The notes under the pieces: model-generated
Told to the model about the DNA's origin: nothing
Database searches by the model: none
The model's input: only the letters and a program-made list of their open reading frames with translations
Position numbers and translations under genes: made by a program
Origin: Ditibartonella apihabitans
GTDB taxonomy: Bacteria > Pseudomonadota > Alphaproteobacteria > Rhizobiales > Rhizobiaceae
Assembly (NCBI RefSeq): GCF_002007485.1
Contig: NZ_CP015820.1
Coordinates: 868,001 to 932,000, forward strand
Length of the DNA: 64,000 nt
Reading direction: 5' to 3'
Shown: in pieces, positions 28,581 to 37,655 of the stretch
How positions within the stretch are numbered: the first letter of the stretch is position 1
How the letters are laid out: each line of letters begins with the position of its first letter

Positions 28581-29591
28581 ATGGCAGATAATCAAAAAAA
28601 GCTTGGCTTCTTTTCACGTCTTCTTGATGCTGTTCCGGCAGGCGAACGTTATAGATTGGCTGAAGAACAAATAATTTATGCTGAAAAGTTGGGCTTTGAA
28701 ACCGCATGGGTTGCTCAGCACCATTTCCATCCTCAAGAGGGTGGGTTACCGTCTCCTTTTGTCTTTCTTTCCAATATTGCAGCAAAAACAAAGAAGATAA
28801 GACTTGGTACCGGTGTCATCACTTTGCCAATGGAAAGTCCGGTAAGAGTGGCCGAGGATGCTGCCGTATTTGACCTGTTGTCGAATGGTCGGTTGGAATT
28901 GGGATTTGGCACAGGTGGAACACGTGAATCGTTTGAAGTTTTCGGCGTTGATCCGGATAAACGTGGCGAAGTTTATGCACACCATCTAAACGTGTTGCGT
29001 CAGGCCTTTGCCGGCGAAGATCTGTTGGATGGTAACCGGCTTTATCCGGCAGCCCCACATTTGTTACGGCGTTTCTGGATGGCGACCTTTTCACCTTTTG
29101 GAGGCAAACTTGCGGGCGAAAAAGGCGACGGGTTAATGTTGTCAAGGACACAACCGCGCCCGGCAGATAATCCCGAAGCAACGCTTGATGAAATACAAAA
29201 CCCTATCATTGACGCTTATCTCTCTGCATTACCGGCAGGCGTAAAACCGCGCATCATGGCTTCTCGAAGCTTATTTGTATCGCGCGATCGTGCCCATGCT
29301 CTCGAATTGGCTGAAAAAGGATTAAGAAGCGCCGCCGAGCGATTGGGGAAAGCACTAACGAATGTTAAAGGGAGCTCGCTTGAAGATCTTATTGTCGCGT
29401 TTGACCAACATGTTGGAACGCCGGAAGATGTGATTGCATCGCTCAAAAAAGATACCTCGCTCAATCGCGCAACAGATGTTGTTTTTCAGGTTCACTCCAT
29501 TGATCCGCCTCATGAAGAGATCTTGAAATCGTTAGAACTGACGGCAAAAGAAGTTGCTCCTGCATTGGGCTTGAGCCTTGCCGCACATTGA
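28581..29591 (+). CDS. FMN-dependent luciferase-like monooxygenase (LLM)
   Basis: A 336-residue TIM-barrel flavin monooxygenase. KKLGFFSRLLDAVPAGERYR at the start, AWVAQHHFHP, IRLGTGVITLP and LELGFGTGGTRESFEVFG match the luciferase-like family, in particular the KPN_01858-type subgroup found in cassettes with CMD-domain proteins. It would use reduced FMN and oxygen; the substrate is unknown. ATGs at 28569 and 28581 are both possible; neither has a strong ribosome site, and MADNQKK at 28581 fits the family N-terminus. First gene of a three-gene cassette with the two following CMD/AhpD-like genes (gaps 42 and 61 bp). An AT-rich block lies upstream. Confidence 0.85.
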   Translation: MADNQKKLGFFSRLLDAVPAGERYRLAEEQIIYAEKLGFETAWVAQHHFHPQEGGLPSPFVFLSNIAAKTKKIRLGTGVITLPMESPVRVAEDAAVFDLLSNGRLELGFGTGGTRESFEVFGVDPDKRGEVYAHHLNVLRQAFAGEDLLDGNRLYPAAPHLLRRFWMATFSPFGGKLAGEKGDGLMLSRTQPRPADNPEATLDEIQNPIIDAYLSALPAGVKPRIMASRSLFVSRDRAHALELAEKGLRSAAERLGKALTNVKGSSLEDLIVAFDQHVGTPEDVIASLKKDTSLNRATDVVFQVHSIDPPHEEILKSLELTAKEVAPALGLSLAAH

Positions 29592-29633
29592 AATGAAATT
29601 TGCTACCGACTGTCCGCTATAAGGAACCAACAA

Positions 29634-30218
29634 ATGTCCCAGTATGATATAATTGACGAGCTTGTTGGCTCGCCGTTAGAGTTACGCAAGCGTCGGCCAA
29701 TTACCAAAGATCAAGCGCAAAAGAGTTATGAAGCGCTGTTTTCAAACGTCAAGGATAGCGGCTTTTCTTTGAAAGATCGCCTTGCGATTGCAACTTTTGT
29801 TTCCCGACTACATGGTTTTGATAATGCAATCAATTTTTATGAAAATGAATTGAAAGAATTACAACCCGATTGGGCTAAAATTATAGAAGAGGCGGCGAAC
29901 GCTGCAAAAAGCACAGGGCCATTCGGCAGATACCCCGATGGCCCTCTCACAAAAGAGAATACGGTTGGAAAAAGCTGGAGTGCAGGTGCGGAGCTAAAAA
30001 ATTCCTTGGGAGAAAAATTGGCAGCCGCATTGAAACACAGTCATCTTCTGGTTTTCCACCCACGCGATAGTGAGCCGACCCATCTTGAAGCTCTCAAGCA
30101 AGCCGGTTGGAACAATGATGAAATCGTCACTCTTTCGCAACTGGTTGCTTTTTTAAGCTTCCAGTTAAGACTTGCTCTGGGGCTACAAGCTCTGTTTGCC
30201 TTTAAAAGCGCAGATTAA
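29634..30218 (+). CDS. CMD-domain protein (Avi_7170-like)
   Basis: A 194-residue helical protein of the carboxymuconolactone decarboxylase/AhpD superfamily: LKDRLAIATFVSRLHGFDNA and the C-terminal HLEALKQAGWNNDEIVTLSQ, LVAFLSFQLRLALGLQAL follow the CMD helical pattern. It lacks the redox CxxC of AhpD, so it is unlikely to be a peroxidase by itself. Homologues occur next to LLM monooxygenases and a CxxC-bearing paralogue, exactly as here. It may form a complex with the next gene's product. The start has GGAACC upstream. Role unknown. Confidence 0.75.
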   Translation: MSQYDIIDELVGSPLELRKRRPITKDQAQKSYEALFSNVKDSGFSLKDRLAIATFVSRLHGFDNAINFYENELKELQPDWAKIIEEAANAAKSTGPFGRYPDGPLTKENTVGKSWSAGAELKNSLGEKLAAALKHSHLLVFHPRDSEPTHLEALKQAGWNNDEIVTLSQLVAFLSFQLRLALGLQALFAFKSAD

Positions 30219-30279
30219 CGGCAATTTTTGTTGAAAAGCTTCTTAATAACCGCACCTCTACAATTGGAATTGAGCGAGA

Positions 30280-30882
30280 ATGAACACAAAGTCAGATAAT
30301 TCGACTAAAGAAATCAAAAGACCCAACGTCTTTACGCGCGACAATCTGGACTGGGTTCCGTGGATCGAACCGGTTGCAGAAGAGAGTTTGAGCGAACGCC
30401 AGCGTGACTCTTTGGTCGAGGCGGCGCGTGCAAAATCGGATTATTTCCGGTTATTGGCACGCGATCCCGACATATTGGAAGCGCGAACAAGGACAGATAA
30501 GGATATTTTTTACAATACTGTCGATGGCTTGCCCCGTGCCGAACGGGAACTTGCAGCCGCAGCAACATCGCGGTTTAACGGCTGTATTTATTGTGCTTCT
30601 GTGCATGCCCGACATGCGGCTGTTTATTCCAAAAAACCGGCCGATGTTGATGAACTTCTTGATAAGGGCATATCTGCCGATTTGGGAGAGCGCTGGAACG
30701 CTATTGTTAAGGCTGCTACCACGCTCAGCCAAACACCGCCGGCCTTCGGAAAAACCGAGATCAAAGCTCTTCGAGCAGCAGGTCTTGATGACGATGAAAT
30801 TTTTGACGTTATTCATGCCGTCAGCTTTTTTAATTGGGCTAATCGGCTGATGTTGTCTCTCGGAGAGCCGAAAATCGGCTAA
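30280..30882 (+). CDS. Alkylhydroperoxidase (AhpD)-like CMD protein (Avi_7169-like)
   Basis: A 200-residue protein of the AhpD/CMD superfamily. The motif RFNGCIYCASVHARHAAVYS contains the redox CxxC followed by the conserved His three residues on, as in AhpD-type peroxidases; the C-terminus repeats the family pattern ALRAAGLDDDEIFDVIHAVS and FFNWANRLMLSLGEP. It probably reduces a peroxide formed by, or protects, the flavin monooxygenase of the cassette; this is inference. A weak hairpin AGCCGA/TCGGCT overlaps its stop. It converges on hmuV. Confidence 0.82.
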   Translation: MNTKSDNSTKEIKRPNVFTRDNLDWVPWIEPVAEESLSERQRDSLVEAARAKSDYFRLLARDPDILEARTRTDKDIFYNTVDGLPRAERELAAAATSRFNGCIYCASVHARHAAVYSKKPADVDELLDKGISADLGERWNAIVKAATTLSQTPPAFGKTEIKALRAAGLDDDEIFDVIHAVSFFNWANRLMLSLGEPKIG

Positions 30883-30929
30883 ATCGGGATTTGTTCTTGA
30901 TAATTCTTCCGTGAAAGTAACTTTTCTCA

Positions 30930-31715
30930 TCAAAGAAAAGCGGATTGGGGGAGAACAAAAGGGATACCATCTTCCGGAATTTTTCCTACGGTCAATTTGC
31001 AATGATATACGTCGTGCAATAATTGCGTTGTCAGGACTTCGCGAGGTGCTCCCTCTTTGACGATGTGGCCGTGATCGAGAACGATTATTTTGTCGCTATA
31101 GTGCGCAGCCAGATTGAGATCGTGCAGAATAGTGAGAACGCCGCCACCAGCTTTTGCAAAATCACGGGCAATATCCATCACAATGAGTTGGTGGCGAATA
31201 TCCAGACTGGCAACCGGTTCATCGAGCAGTAACCAGCAGGGTTTATCGTCAATGACCGGTTCCCAAATTTGGCAAAGCACGCGCGCGAGCTGAACGCGTG
31301 CTTGTTCGCCGCCTGATAGTTCCTGATAAAAACGCCCTTCATAGCCGCTTAGGTCGACTTTTTTCAAAGCCATTTCCGGCAAATTTTTTTTCATTTCTCT
31401 TGAATATAAACTGGCGGAAAGGCCGAGCTCGACGACTTCCCGAACAAGAAACGGAAAGCTTAACCCCGTGGATTGTGGAAGAACGGCTCGTATCAAAGCC
31501 ATTTCGTCGGGTCTTTTCAGAGCGATATCAGCGCCATTAAATTTTATTTTGCCGCTATATCGGAGTTCCCCGCTCAACGCTTTGACAAGCGTGGTTTTTC
31601 CTGACCCGTTGGTTCCGATAATTGAGGTTATTTGTCCGGCATGCGCATGTAATGTCAAAGAATGAAGTATTTCGACTTTACCCAGAGTGAGTGAAAGATT
31701 TTCAACCTCGATCAT
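30930..31715 (-). CDS. hmuV: Heme ABC transporter ATP-binding protein HmuV
   Basis: A 261-residue ABC ATPase that powers heme import. Walker A GTNGSGKTTLVKALSG, signature LSGGEQARVQLARVL, Walker B CWLLLDEPVASLD and the switch His in TILHDLNLAAHYS are intact. The ATG at 31715 overlaps the hmuU stop by 4 bp (ATGA); open sequence further upstream is inside hmuU. Last gene of the hemP-hemS-hmuT-hmuU-hmuV unit. In Bartonella the same set is often called hutB, hutC and hmuV. Confidence 0.93.
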   Translation of the reverse strand: MIEVENLSLTLGKVEILHSLTLHAHAGQITSIIGTNGSGKTTLVKALSGELRYSGKIKFNGADIALKRPDEMALIRAVLPQSTGLSFPFLVREVVELGLSASLYSREMKKNLPEMALKKVDLSGYEGRFYQELSGGEQARVQLARVLCQIWEPVIDDKPCWLLLDEPVASLDIRHQLIVMDIARDFAKAGGGVLTILHDLNLAAHYSDKIIVLDHGHIVKEGAPREVLTTQLLHDVYHCKLTVGKIPEDGIPFVLPQSAFL

Positions 31716-32791
31716 TGCTCCAGAGCCCCCCGTCTTTTTAACAGAATCCACAAGAAAAATGGTCCTCCGATTAACGAGGTAATAATGCCGATCGGCAGTT
31801 CGGCCGGTGCTACGATTATTCTCGAAACTGTGTCGGTAGCAATAAGCAATGAAGCCCCAAAAAGTGCGGAACATGGAATAAGGTAACGATGGTCAGGGCC
31901 AATTGTCAGGCGCAATATATGGGGCACAATGATGCCGATAAAGCCGATACTTCCACTCACTGCAACGGCACCTCCGCACATGAATGCAACAACAAAAATT
32001 GTCATGTGTTTTATGCGTTGCACCCGAAACCCCAAATGTCCGGCAACCGCTTCATTAAGAGCCAAGGCATTCATTGCACGAGCAAGGAAAGGAGCCAGAA
32101 TCAACCCGATAATGATAAAAGGAGATGCGATTGCTACGCGTGACCATGTTGCACCGGCAAGGGAACCGAGATTCCAGAATGTAATATCACGGAGCTGGTT
32201 ATCATTCGCCATAAAAATGAGAATACCCAATAATGCGCCGCAAAATGCCCCGAGCGCTATTCCGGCAAGAAGCATTGTCGCAATTGATGTTTGTTTGTTA
32301 CGGGTTGCTATGAAATAGAGTATGATAGTAGACGAAAGCCCGCCGACAAACGCTCCGGTTGCAACGTTAAAACTGCCAAGAATTTTGATGACCGGTATAG
32401 GGAGCGCAGACGAAACCACGATCATCAACACCGCTCCCAAAGCAGCACCTGAGGAAACTCCCATAATACCAGGGTCGGCGAGCGGATTGCGAAACAATCC
32501 CTGCATTAAAGTACCGGAAACCGCCAGTGCCGAACCTATCAACATGCCTAGAATAACACGCGGTGGTCTGATATTGACAAGGACAAGATAGTCGCGCGTC
32601 TTGATAATTTCATTCAAGCCTGATCGCCGGATCGAGGTCAAAAAATTCGCAACTGAAACATCATAGGCACCGATTACAAGTCCGCAATATATCGTTATAA
32701 GCAGGACAATTATAAGCAAGATAATCGCCATTTTTCCTCTATGGCTGCGGTCTCCTTCAACCGGGCGGATTTTAAAAAATGCAGATATCAT
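31712..32791 (-). CDS. hmuU: Heme ABC transporter permease HmuU (HutC), FecCD family
   Basis: A 359-residue FecCD-type permease with about ten membrane segments. RPPRVILGMLIGSALAVSGT, LMQGLFRNPLADPGIMGVSS and GFIGIIVPHILRL are family hallmarks; the last contains the loop that docks the ATPase. It carries heme from HmuT across the inner membrane with HmuV. The ATG at 32791 has GGAAAG at good spacing; the frame opens at 32830. Overlaps hmuV by 4 bp; 130 bp separate it from hmuT. Confidence 0.93.
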   Translation of the reverse strand: MISAFFKIRPVEGDRSHRGKMAIILLIIVLLITIYCGLVIGAYDVSVANFLTSIRRSGLNEIIKTRDYLVLVNIRPPRVILGMLIGSALAVSGTLMQGLFRNPLADPGIMGVSSGAALGAVLMIVVSSALPIPVIKILGSFNVATGAFVGGLSSTIILYFIATRNKQTSIATMLLAGIALGAFCGALLGILIFMANDNQLRDITFWNLGSLAGATWSRVAIASPFIIIGLILAPFLARAMNALALNEAVAGHLGFRVQRIKHMTIFVVAFMCGGAVAVSGSIGFIGIIVPHILRLTIGPDHRYLIPCSALFGASLLIATDTVSRIIVAPAELPIGIITSLIGGPFFLWILLKRRGALEQ

Positions 32792-32921
32792 TGCTGTTTC
32801 TTTCCAGGCTTCGGGGAATGGATAAACCAATTACCCGAAAGCCGAAAAAAGTTGTCATATTGTTTCGAAGTTTCATCCAAGTCATAGATTTTTAAATAGA
32901 AATTGTTGGGTAGAGGCGGGG

Positions 32922-33851
32922 TCATTGTCCGTTTTGATATAGCGCATCTATAACTTCACGAACCGCCAATGGTGTACGGGGGCCGAATCCAAGGAGATAG
33001 AGGCCATCCATCTGCTTTATCGCTTTGTGTTTAAAGGCGGGCGTCGTTTCTACTGCAGGTATTTTATAGAGATCTTCAACAGTTGCACTTATGCCCGAAT
33101 GCCCCATCATCAAGATCAGATCAGGGGAGGAATTAATGATCGCTTCGTCTGTTAGCAACTTGTAACCATTATAGCCGTCAATGGCGTTCCGGGCGCCGGA
33201 TAATCTGATTATACCATCGGCAGCCGTATCCTTTCCGGCAGCCATCAATCGGCCGTTTTGTACGGTAAGAACAAACAAAATGCGCTTTGCGTCACCATGA
33301 TCTTTGATAAGCTGATCATTTTTCGCAAATTCCTGCTCGACCTCTTTTATCAAAGCTTCCGCTTTGTCTTGCCTATGTAATGCCTGACCGATTTTTTCAA
33401 TCTTTTCTCTGACTCCTTCACGAGTAAAATGTTCAGGTACTTCCAGCATGGGGATTGAAGCATTTTCCAGAATTTCGACAGTGGAAGCCGGCCCACTGCC
33501 TTGATCAAGTAAAATGGCGTCCGGTGCGAGGGATAAAATGCCCTCCGGCGATAAATTACGCATATATCCGACATCCGGCAATTTTTGCACTTCATCCGGA
33601 TAACTGCTTGTTGTATCGCGCGCGATGAGTTGCTCTCCAGCCCCCAAAGCGTAGACAATTTCTGTTACGGCACCGCCAACAGAAATAATTTTGGCACCTT
33701 CGGGAAAAACATCGGCTTTTTTTGCGCGCGCTGATTGGGGCGTTGTCGTGACAGCAAGAAAAATACACATCACCACGCTGAGCCGGCTTATTACGGAATA
33801 TGACAGCCAAGGGCAAAAACGAAAGTTCGAATAAAGAGAGAAATAATTCAT
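32922..33851 (-). CDS. hmuT: Heme-binding periplasmic protein HmuT (HutB)
   Basis: A 309-residue solute-binding protein of the vitamin B12/siderophore type. A signal segment (about residues 22-43, with ARA before the mature part) is followed by IISVGGAVTEIVYALGAGEQ, ARDTTSSYP, VGYMRNLSPEGILSLAPDAI and the hinge region LILMMGHSGIS. It delivers heme to HmuUV. Length and fold agree with HmuT/ShuT. It is the third gene of the operon, 21 bp after hemS. Confidence 0.92.
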   Translation of the reverse strand: MNYFSLYSNFRFCPWLSYSVISRLSVVMCIFLAVTTTPQSARAKKADVFPEGAKIISVGGAVTEIVYALGAGEQLIARDTTSSYPDEVQKLPDVGYMRNLSPEGILSLAPDAILLDQGSGPASTVEILENASIPMLEVPEHFTREGVREKIEKIGQALHRQDKAEALIKEVEQEFAKNDQLIKDHGDAKRILFVLTVQNGRLMAAGKDTAADGIIRLSGARNAIDGYNGYKLLTDEAIINSSPDLILMMGHSGISATVEDLYKIPAVETTPAFKHKAIKQMDGLYLLGFGPRTPLAVREVIDALYQNGQ

Positions 33852-33872
33852 TGTTGTGTCAGTGCCGTGTTA

Positions 33873-34916
33873 TTATGCGACCGCCGTTTCCGGTGCCGGT
33901 GGCAAGCTCGCGAGCAAAGCGCGCCAATCTTCCCGTTCTTGTTCTCCTGCACTTCGTTTTCCAAAAAATTGGATGATCATTTCACCATTATGATCAAACA
34001 CTTCAAGAGAACTCACATAGCCGTCGCTGGTTGGCTTTCTGACGTGCCAGATACGTGAAATACCGGATGTGAGGAGATGAAGATGAAATTTTTCATCAAG
34101 AATATTGAACCAGTCGTCGAGTTTTTTCAATTTCTCGACTGTGCCGGTGAATATCTGGATACAGCCACTATTGCCAACAAAACACATAATAGGCACACTG
34201 TTCTCAACCGCACCATGAAGTAAAAGCTCTACCGAATCCGATCGCACCTCGTTGGCAAATTCACTACCAACGATTTTTACGGCCTCATGGCGACCGATTT
34301 TTAATTCCTTCAATATGTCATGGAGTTGGTGCACGTCTGTCATTTGTCGCCAACGATTACGGAATTCTTCTATATCGGCATTATGAGGCGGATGATCGCT
34401 CGAAGGATTAGGGACTAAAACCTCGATAGGTGCTTTTGGAGCGCCGACTTTAAAAAGATCAATAAGCTTGTTCCATTCGTCAATATTCGTAGCCATTTCC
34501 GGATAAAGTTTGAAAACTGCCGAACCATAGGCATCGAAAAATTGAAGGCTTTTTACCGCGCGGTCATGAACCTGCATGTCTCTGACAAACGCAAATTTCC
34601 AATTTTTCTGAAAAATACGAAGGTCTATTTGACCGAGTGTCATTGAAACGTCATTACCGGGAAACACATTCTGGAAATGCCCCTTTTTCTCGCTCACGGC
34701 ATAGTCATTGCGGGTGAGCGCCATGATTTCTCCGAGCTTGTGGGCATTTTTCAACAATAGCGGAATATCAACTTTCAATTGTTCGGCTTGACCGACTGTC
34801 GTGAGTGCCGAGACCAGTTCGGCTTCTGAAATACCGATTGATTTGGCAAATTCCCGATCACGCAAATCCTTGTGTTTTTCACGTAAAGAAAGAATTTTTT
34901 CGCTCTCCATAGCCAT
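33873..34916 (-). CDS. hemS: Hemin-degrading/heme-carrier factor HemS (HmuS)
   Basis: A 347-residue cytoplasmic HemS/ChuX-superfamily protein built of two similar halves (about 1-165 and 175-345). The segment DREFAKSIGISEAELVSAL near the start and the second-half REVHLHLLTS-like part (KFHLHLLTSGISRIWHVRKP) are typical; His residues here are the expected heme ligands. HemS takes heme after import and either releases iron or hands heme on. The ATG at 34916 (MAMESEK) has AAGGG upstream; 34910 is an alternative. hemP lies 14 bp upstream, hmuT 21 bp downstream. Confidence 0.92.
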   Translation of the reverse strand: MAMESEKILSLREKHKDLRDREFAKSIGISEAELVSALTTVGQAEQLKVDIPLLLKNAHKLGEIMALTRNDYAVSEKKGHFQNVFPGNDVSMTLGQIDLRIFQKNWKFAFVRDMQVHDRAVKSLQFFDAYGSAVFKLYPEMATNIDEWNKLIDLFKVGAPKAPIEVLVPNPSSDHPPHNADIEEFRNRWRQMTDVHQLHDILKELKIGRHEAVKIVGSEFANEVRSDSVELLLHGAVENSVPIMCFVGNSGCIQIFTGTVEKLKKLDDWFNILDEKFHLHLLTSGISRIWHVRKPTSDGYVSSLEVFDHNGEMIIQFFGKRSAGEQEREDWRALLASLPPAPETAVA

Positions 34917-34930
34917 GAATGTTCGCCCTT

Positions 34931-35101
34931 CTATTTATTCAGAATAAGTTTACCAAAACGGGTAATTTTCAGCCGATATGTGGCCCCGTCATGAAGAATA
35001 AATATTTCATTATTCGCGCCGAATAATGCTTTGCTATCAATCGTTAACGGTGCCGCTTTCAGTCGCCCGTCCGATTGCCTTTTGGTGTTCGTTCCCATCA
35101 T
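34931..35101 (-). CDS. hemP: Hemin uptake protein HemP (HmuP), 56 residues
   Basis: A small gene not obvious from length alone. The product begins MMGTNTKRQSDGRLKAAPL, contains the HemP signature (IDSKALFGANNEIFILHDG, then TYRLKITRFGKLILNK to the end), and ends with the typical Arg/Lys-rich strand. HemP/HmuP is known in Rhizobiales and Burkholderia to act in heme uptake regulation or operation, and sits before hmuSTUV. Starts at 35101 or 35098. The stop is 14 bp before hemS. A TGA-N9-TCA box lies 24 bp before the start. Confidence 0.9.
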   Translation of the reverse strand: MMGTNTKRQSDGRLKAAPLTIDSKALFGANNEIFILHDGATYRLKITRFGKLILNK

Positions 35102-35124
35102 ATTTTACCCAATAATTTTAAATA

Positions 35125-35139
35125 TGATAATATTTATCA
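35125..35139 (-). promoter_or_regulatory. RirA-type iron-responsive box before hemP operon
   Basis: TGATAATATTTATCA fits the IRO-box TGA-N9-TCA recognised by RirA in Rhizobiales, inside a longer imperfect palindrome (ATGATA/TATCAT). It sits 24 bp from the hemP start, in promoter position. A second copy occurs before hutA. The regulator itself is not in the window. Confidence 0.6.
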
Positions 35140-35334
35140 TGTTTTTTAGGCGACTGCGACATATTTGTGAATTCGGAATTACAAAATGCCTTGAGTTATT
35201 TTTAGCTCTCTCTTTACCCATGTTGTTCTTCAAACGTCAGACAACCTTTTCGTGACATTTTCCGAACATTTAGCGTGTAAAATTGATAGAGAGATGCATC
35301 TTTCCTATTCATTGTCCCGATGTTTCTCACTCTG

Positions 35335-37497
35335 CTAGAATTTCTGGGTAAACGATATTTTGAATGTCCGTCCCGGCTGGCTATAAGCATCTTTTGGTGA
35401 CAATGGCGCTGATGGAAGATCAACGGCATTCCAATAACGTTTATCGAATAAGTTGTAGATACCGGCTTGCAATCGTGGACCTTTTTTACCAACAGGTTCC
35501 CACCAACCGGTGAGATCAAGAAGGGTATATCCGGGGGTTTTTGCAAAATCGGAGTTTTCTTCGACCTTATTGCGTTTGCCTGTGGCTGTCAGTGAAAGAT
35601 CGGACCCCCATTGTTCACGCGAATAGCCAACTCCGATAACGCCCTTCAAAGCAGGGATTGAATTCAGGTGTTCATCATTATCTGTGTCTTTGCCTTCGGC
35701 ATAGGCAATTGCAAGATTGCTATGCCAGCCGCTAGAAAAAACAATATGACCTCTTGCTTCGACACCCGAAATCCGGACATGGGCCCGATTGATATAATTT
35801 AAACGTTGCAGCATGAAATCGCGGTCGGCACCGAGATCGATCTCGTCGATAAAATTGCGATAGTAATTGGAAAACAGACTGATAGAGCCACCGAGATTGT
35901 CATCGCCGAGATGGGCTCCGATATCGTAACCATTGCTTGTTTCCGGTTTTAGATCGGGATTGCCGCGCGTATAATAGAAGCCGGGATTGGTGTAGTTCAG
36001 ATAAAGTTCTGTAACACTGGGAGCGCGAAAGGCTTGAGCCCATTGCGCATATAATGTCACCTGTTGGACTGCATCCCATTCCAGGCGCAATTTCGGCGAA
36101 AGATGAGAATCGCTGTTACTCGATGGATAGCCATTAAAACCGGCGGCGTGCTCATAAGCATAAGTGTCTTGCGGGCGATGGTCATACCAATCATATCTCA
36201 GTCCCGGAGTTAACCGTAAACGGTTATTAATCATGCCGATTTCATCTTCGACCGATAAACCGAATATAACGCTGTCGGTATCGGGAGAATCCGATTGATT
36301 GATGTGCATGAATTTACAGGCCATAAAAGGCCCTTTGAAAGGGGGCGGGGGGCAGTTATCGTGACCGGCAGCATATTGCTGAAATTTTGAAGACGAAGCT
36401 TCGGTTGCCAACCGAAGAGTATGGGTAGCCGAACCCGCGTCGAACTTTTTTAAGCCCGCGAGATTAAGTCCATAATCGGTATCACGAATGAGGTTGTCGC
36501 GCATATAATACCCCTTCGGGATAGATAAGCGGTCAGATTCGGATTTTTCATCATTTCGCTGTCGCTGCCAGTATAAAATGGCGTGGCCTTCATCGATAAC
36601 GCCACCACCATTATAGTCATACGACATGGATAGGCGTTCCCGACGTTTTTCGTCTTCTTCTGTACCGGAACCGGGACGATAGGTTGTCGTCGAAAGGTTG
36701 TATGTATCGATATCTTTCGAAAGATTGAAACGTTCTGCGGTGAAGCCCAAACGCTGGCTTCCATCAATATGTTGGTAAAGTTTGAACAGCAAATTATCCT
36801 GATCAAAATTGGCAGGGTTGTTTTCTACTCTGTTTGTACCGTAGCCGCCTCCGTTACCGTTATTTTCGCGCTGTTTGCCGCGTGCGTATCCTCCCTGAAA
36901 GAGGGCATATGTCTGTTTGGCCCGCATGGCGAAGGCTTCATTAATGCGCCAGCTACGATCGGTCGAATCGTAACTGCCTTTGGTCAGGCTTGCCCAATTT
37001 TTCTCGAGTGTCAGAAGATCTTCCGGGTCAAGCGTCCGGAGTGCCACAACTCCGCCCAAAGCGCCTGATCCATAAAGGCTGGAATCCGATCCGTGGATAA
37101 TATCCAATGTCGAAAGCGAAGAAAAATCGAACATAGAGATGCCGCTTTTGACTTGTCGGGAGCCATCATAAAGCCAAGGAAGACGAATTCCGTCGATTGT
37201 CGTCAAAACGCGATTTTGATCAAGTCCGCGAATATTGAAACTGTCGCTATCCGAATTGTAACTGATGGATGGATCGAGACGATCGATGTCATGGACATCA
37301 TCCACCTGTTTTTCAATAATATCTTCAGCCGTTTTACGAGTTGTCAAAATAGTCGGGCTGTTCAATTTTAAAGAATTTGATGGTGACTTGACGATGACAG
37401 GATTGAGGAGCGGTGTATTTTTAGCCGTATCATTATCAACGTTTTCGGCAAAAACCGATAGCGGCATTGCGATTATGAGTCCCCCAACGCAACACAT
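35335..37497 (-). CDS. hutA: TonB-dependent heme receptor HutA
   Basis: A 720-residue outer-membrane receptor as read. A plug domain (about 45-150: VKSPSNSLKLNSPTILTTRK, then FNIRGLDQNRVLTTIDGIRL) precedes a 22-strand barrel; the FRAP/NPNL region reads AQAFRAPSVTELYLNY with NPDLKPETS, a hallmark of heme receptors, and the C-terminus ends FKISFTQKF. It takes up heme with TonB energy. The signal peptide is odd: the frame starts MCCVGGLIIAMPLSVFAEN with no basic residues and a poor ribosome site. Out of frame at 37529 a GAGGG-led ATG encodes MLLKIGTRLKTCVAL, and one extra G in the G5 run (37481-37485) would fuse it into a perfect signal peptide (about 731 residues in total). Located upstream of hemP on the same strand, 230 bp away. 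Confidence 0.92.
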   Translation of the reverse strand: MCCVGGLIIAMPLSVFAENVDNDTAKNTPLLNPVIVKSPSNSLKLNSPTILTTRKTAEDIIEKQVDDVHDIDRLDPSISYNSDSDSFNIRGLDQNRVLTTIDGIRLPWLYDGSRQVKSGISMFDFSSLSTLDIIHGSDSSLYGSGALGGVVALRTLDPEDLLTLEKNWASLTKGSYDSTDRSWRINEAFAMRAKQTYALFQGGYARGKQRENNGNGGGYGTNRVENNPANFDQDNLLFKLYQHIDGSQRLGFTAERFNLSKDIDTYNLSTTTYRPGSGTEEDEKRRERLSMSYDYNGGGVIDEGHAILYWQRQRNDEKSESDRLSIPKGYYMRDNLIRDTDYGLNLAGLKKFDAGSATHTLRLATEASSSKFQQYAAGHDNCPPPPFKGPFMACKFMHINQSDSPDTDSVIFGLSVEDEIGMINNRLRLTPGLRYDWYDHRPQDTYAYEHAAGFNGYPSSNSDSHLSPKLRLEWDAVQQVTLYAQWAQAFRAPSVTELYLNYTNPGFYYTRGNPDLKPETSNGYDIGAHLGDDNLGGSISLFSNYYRNFIDEIDLGADRDFMLQRLNYINRAHVRISGVEARGHIVFSSGWHSNLAIAYAEGKDTDNDEHLNSIPALKGVIGVGYSREQWGSDLSLTATGKRNKVEENSDFAKTPGYTLLDLTGWWEPVGKKGPRLQAGIYNLFDKRYWNAVDLPSAPLSPKDAYSQPGRTFKISFTQKF

Positions 37498-37655
37498 GTT
37501 TTCAGTCTTGTCCCAATTTTCAGCAACATGCCTAATCCCTCGCTTTTGAGTGCTATCTAGTCAATAAAAAGCGCTTGGCTTGCTAGGCTTATAGGCTGGC
37601 TGGCTGAGCAAAATATCAACGCCCCGAACGTTGATGTTTTCGGTTATATAAAACA

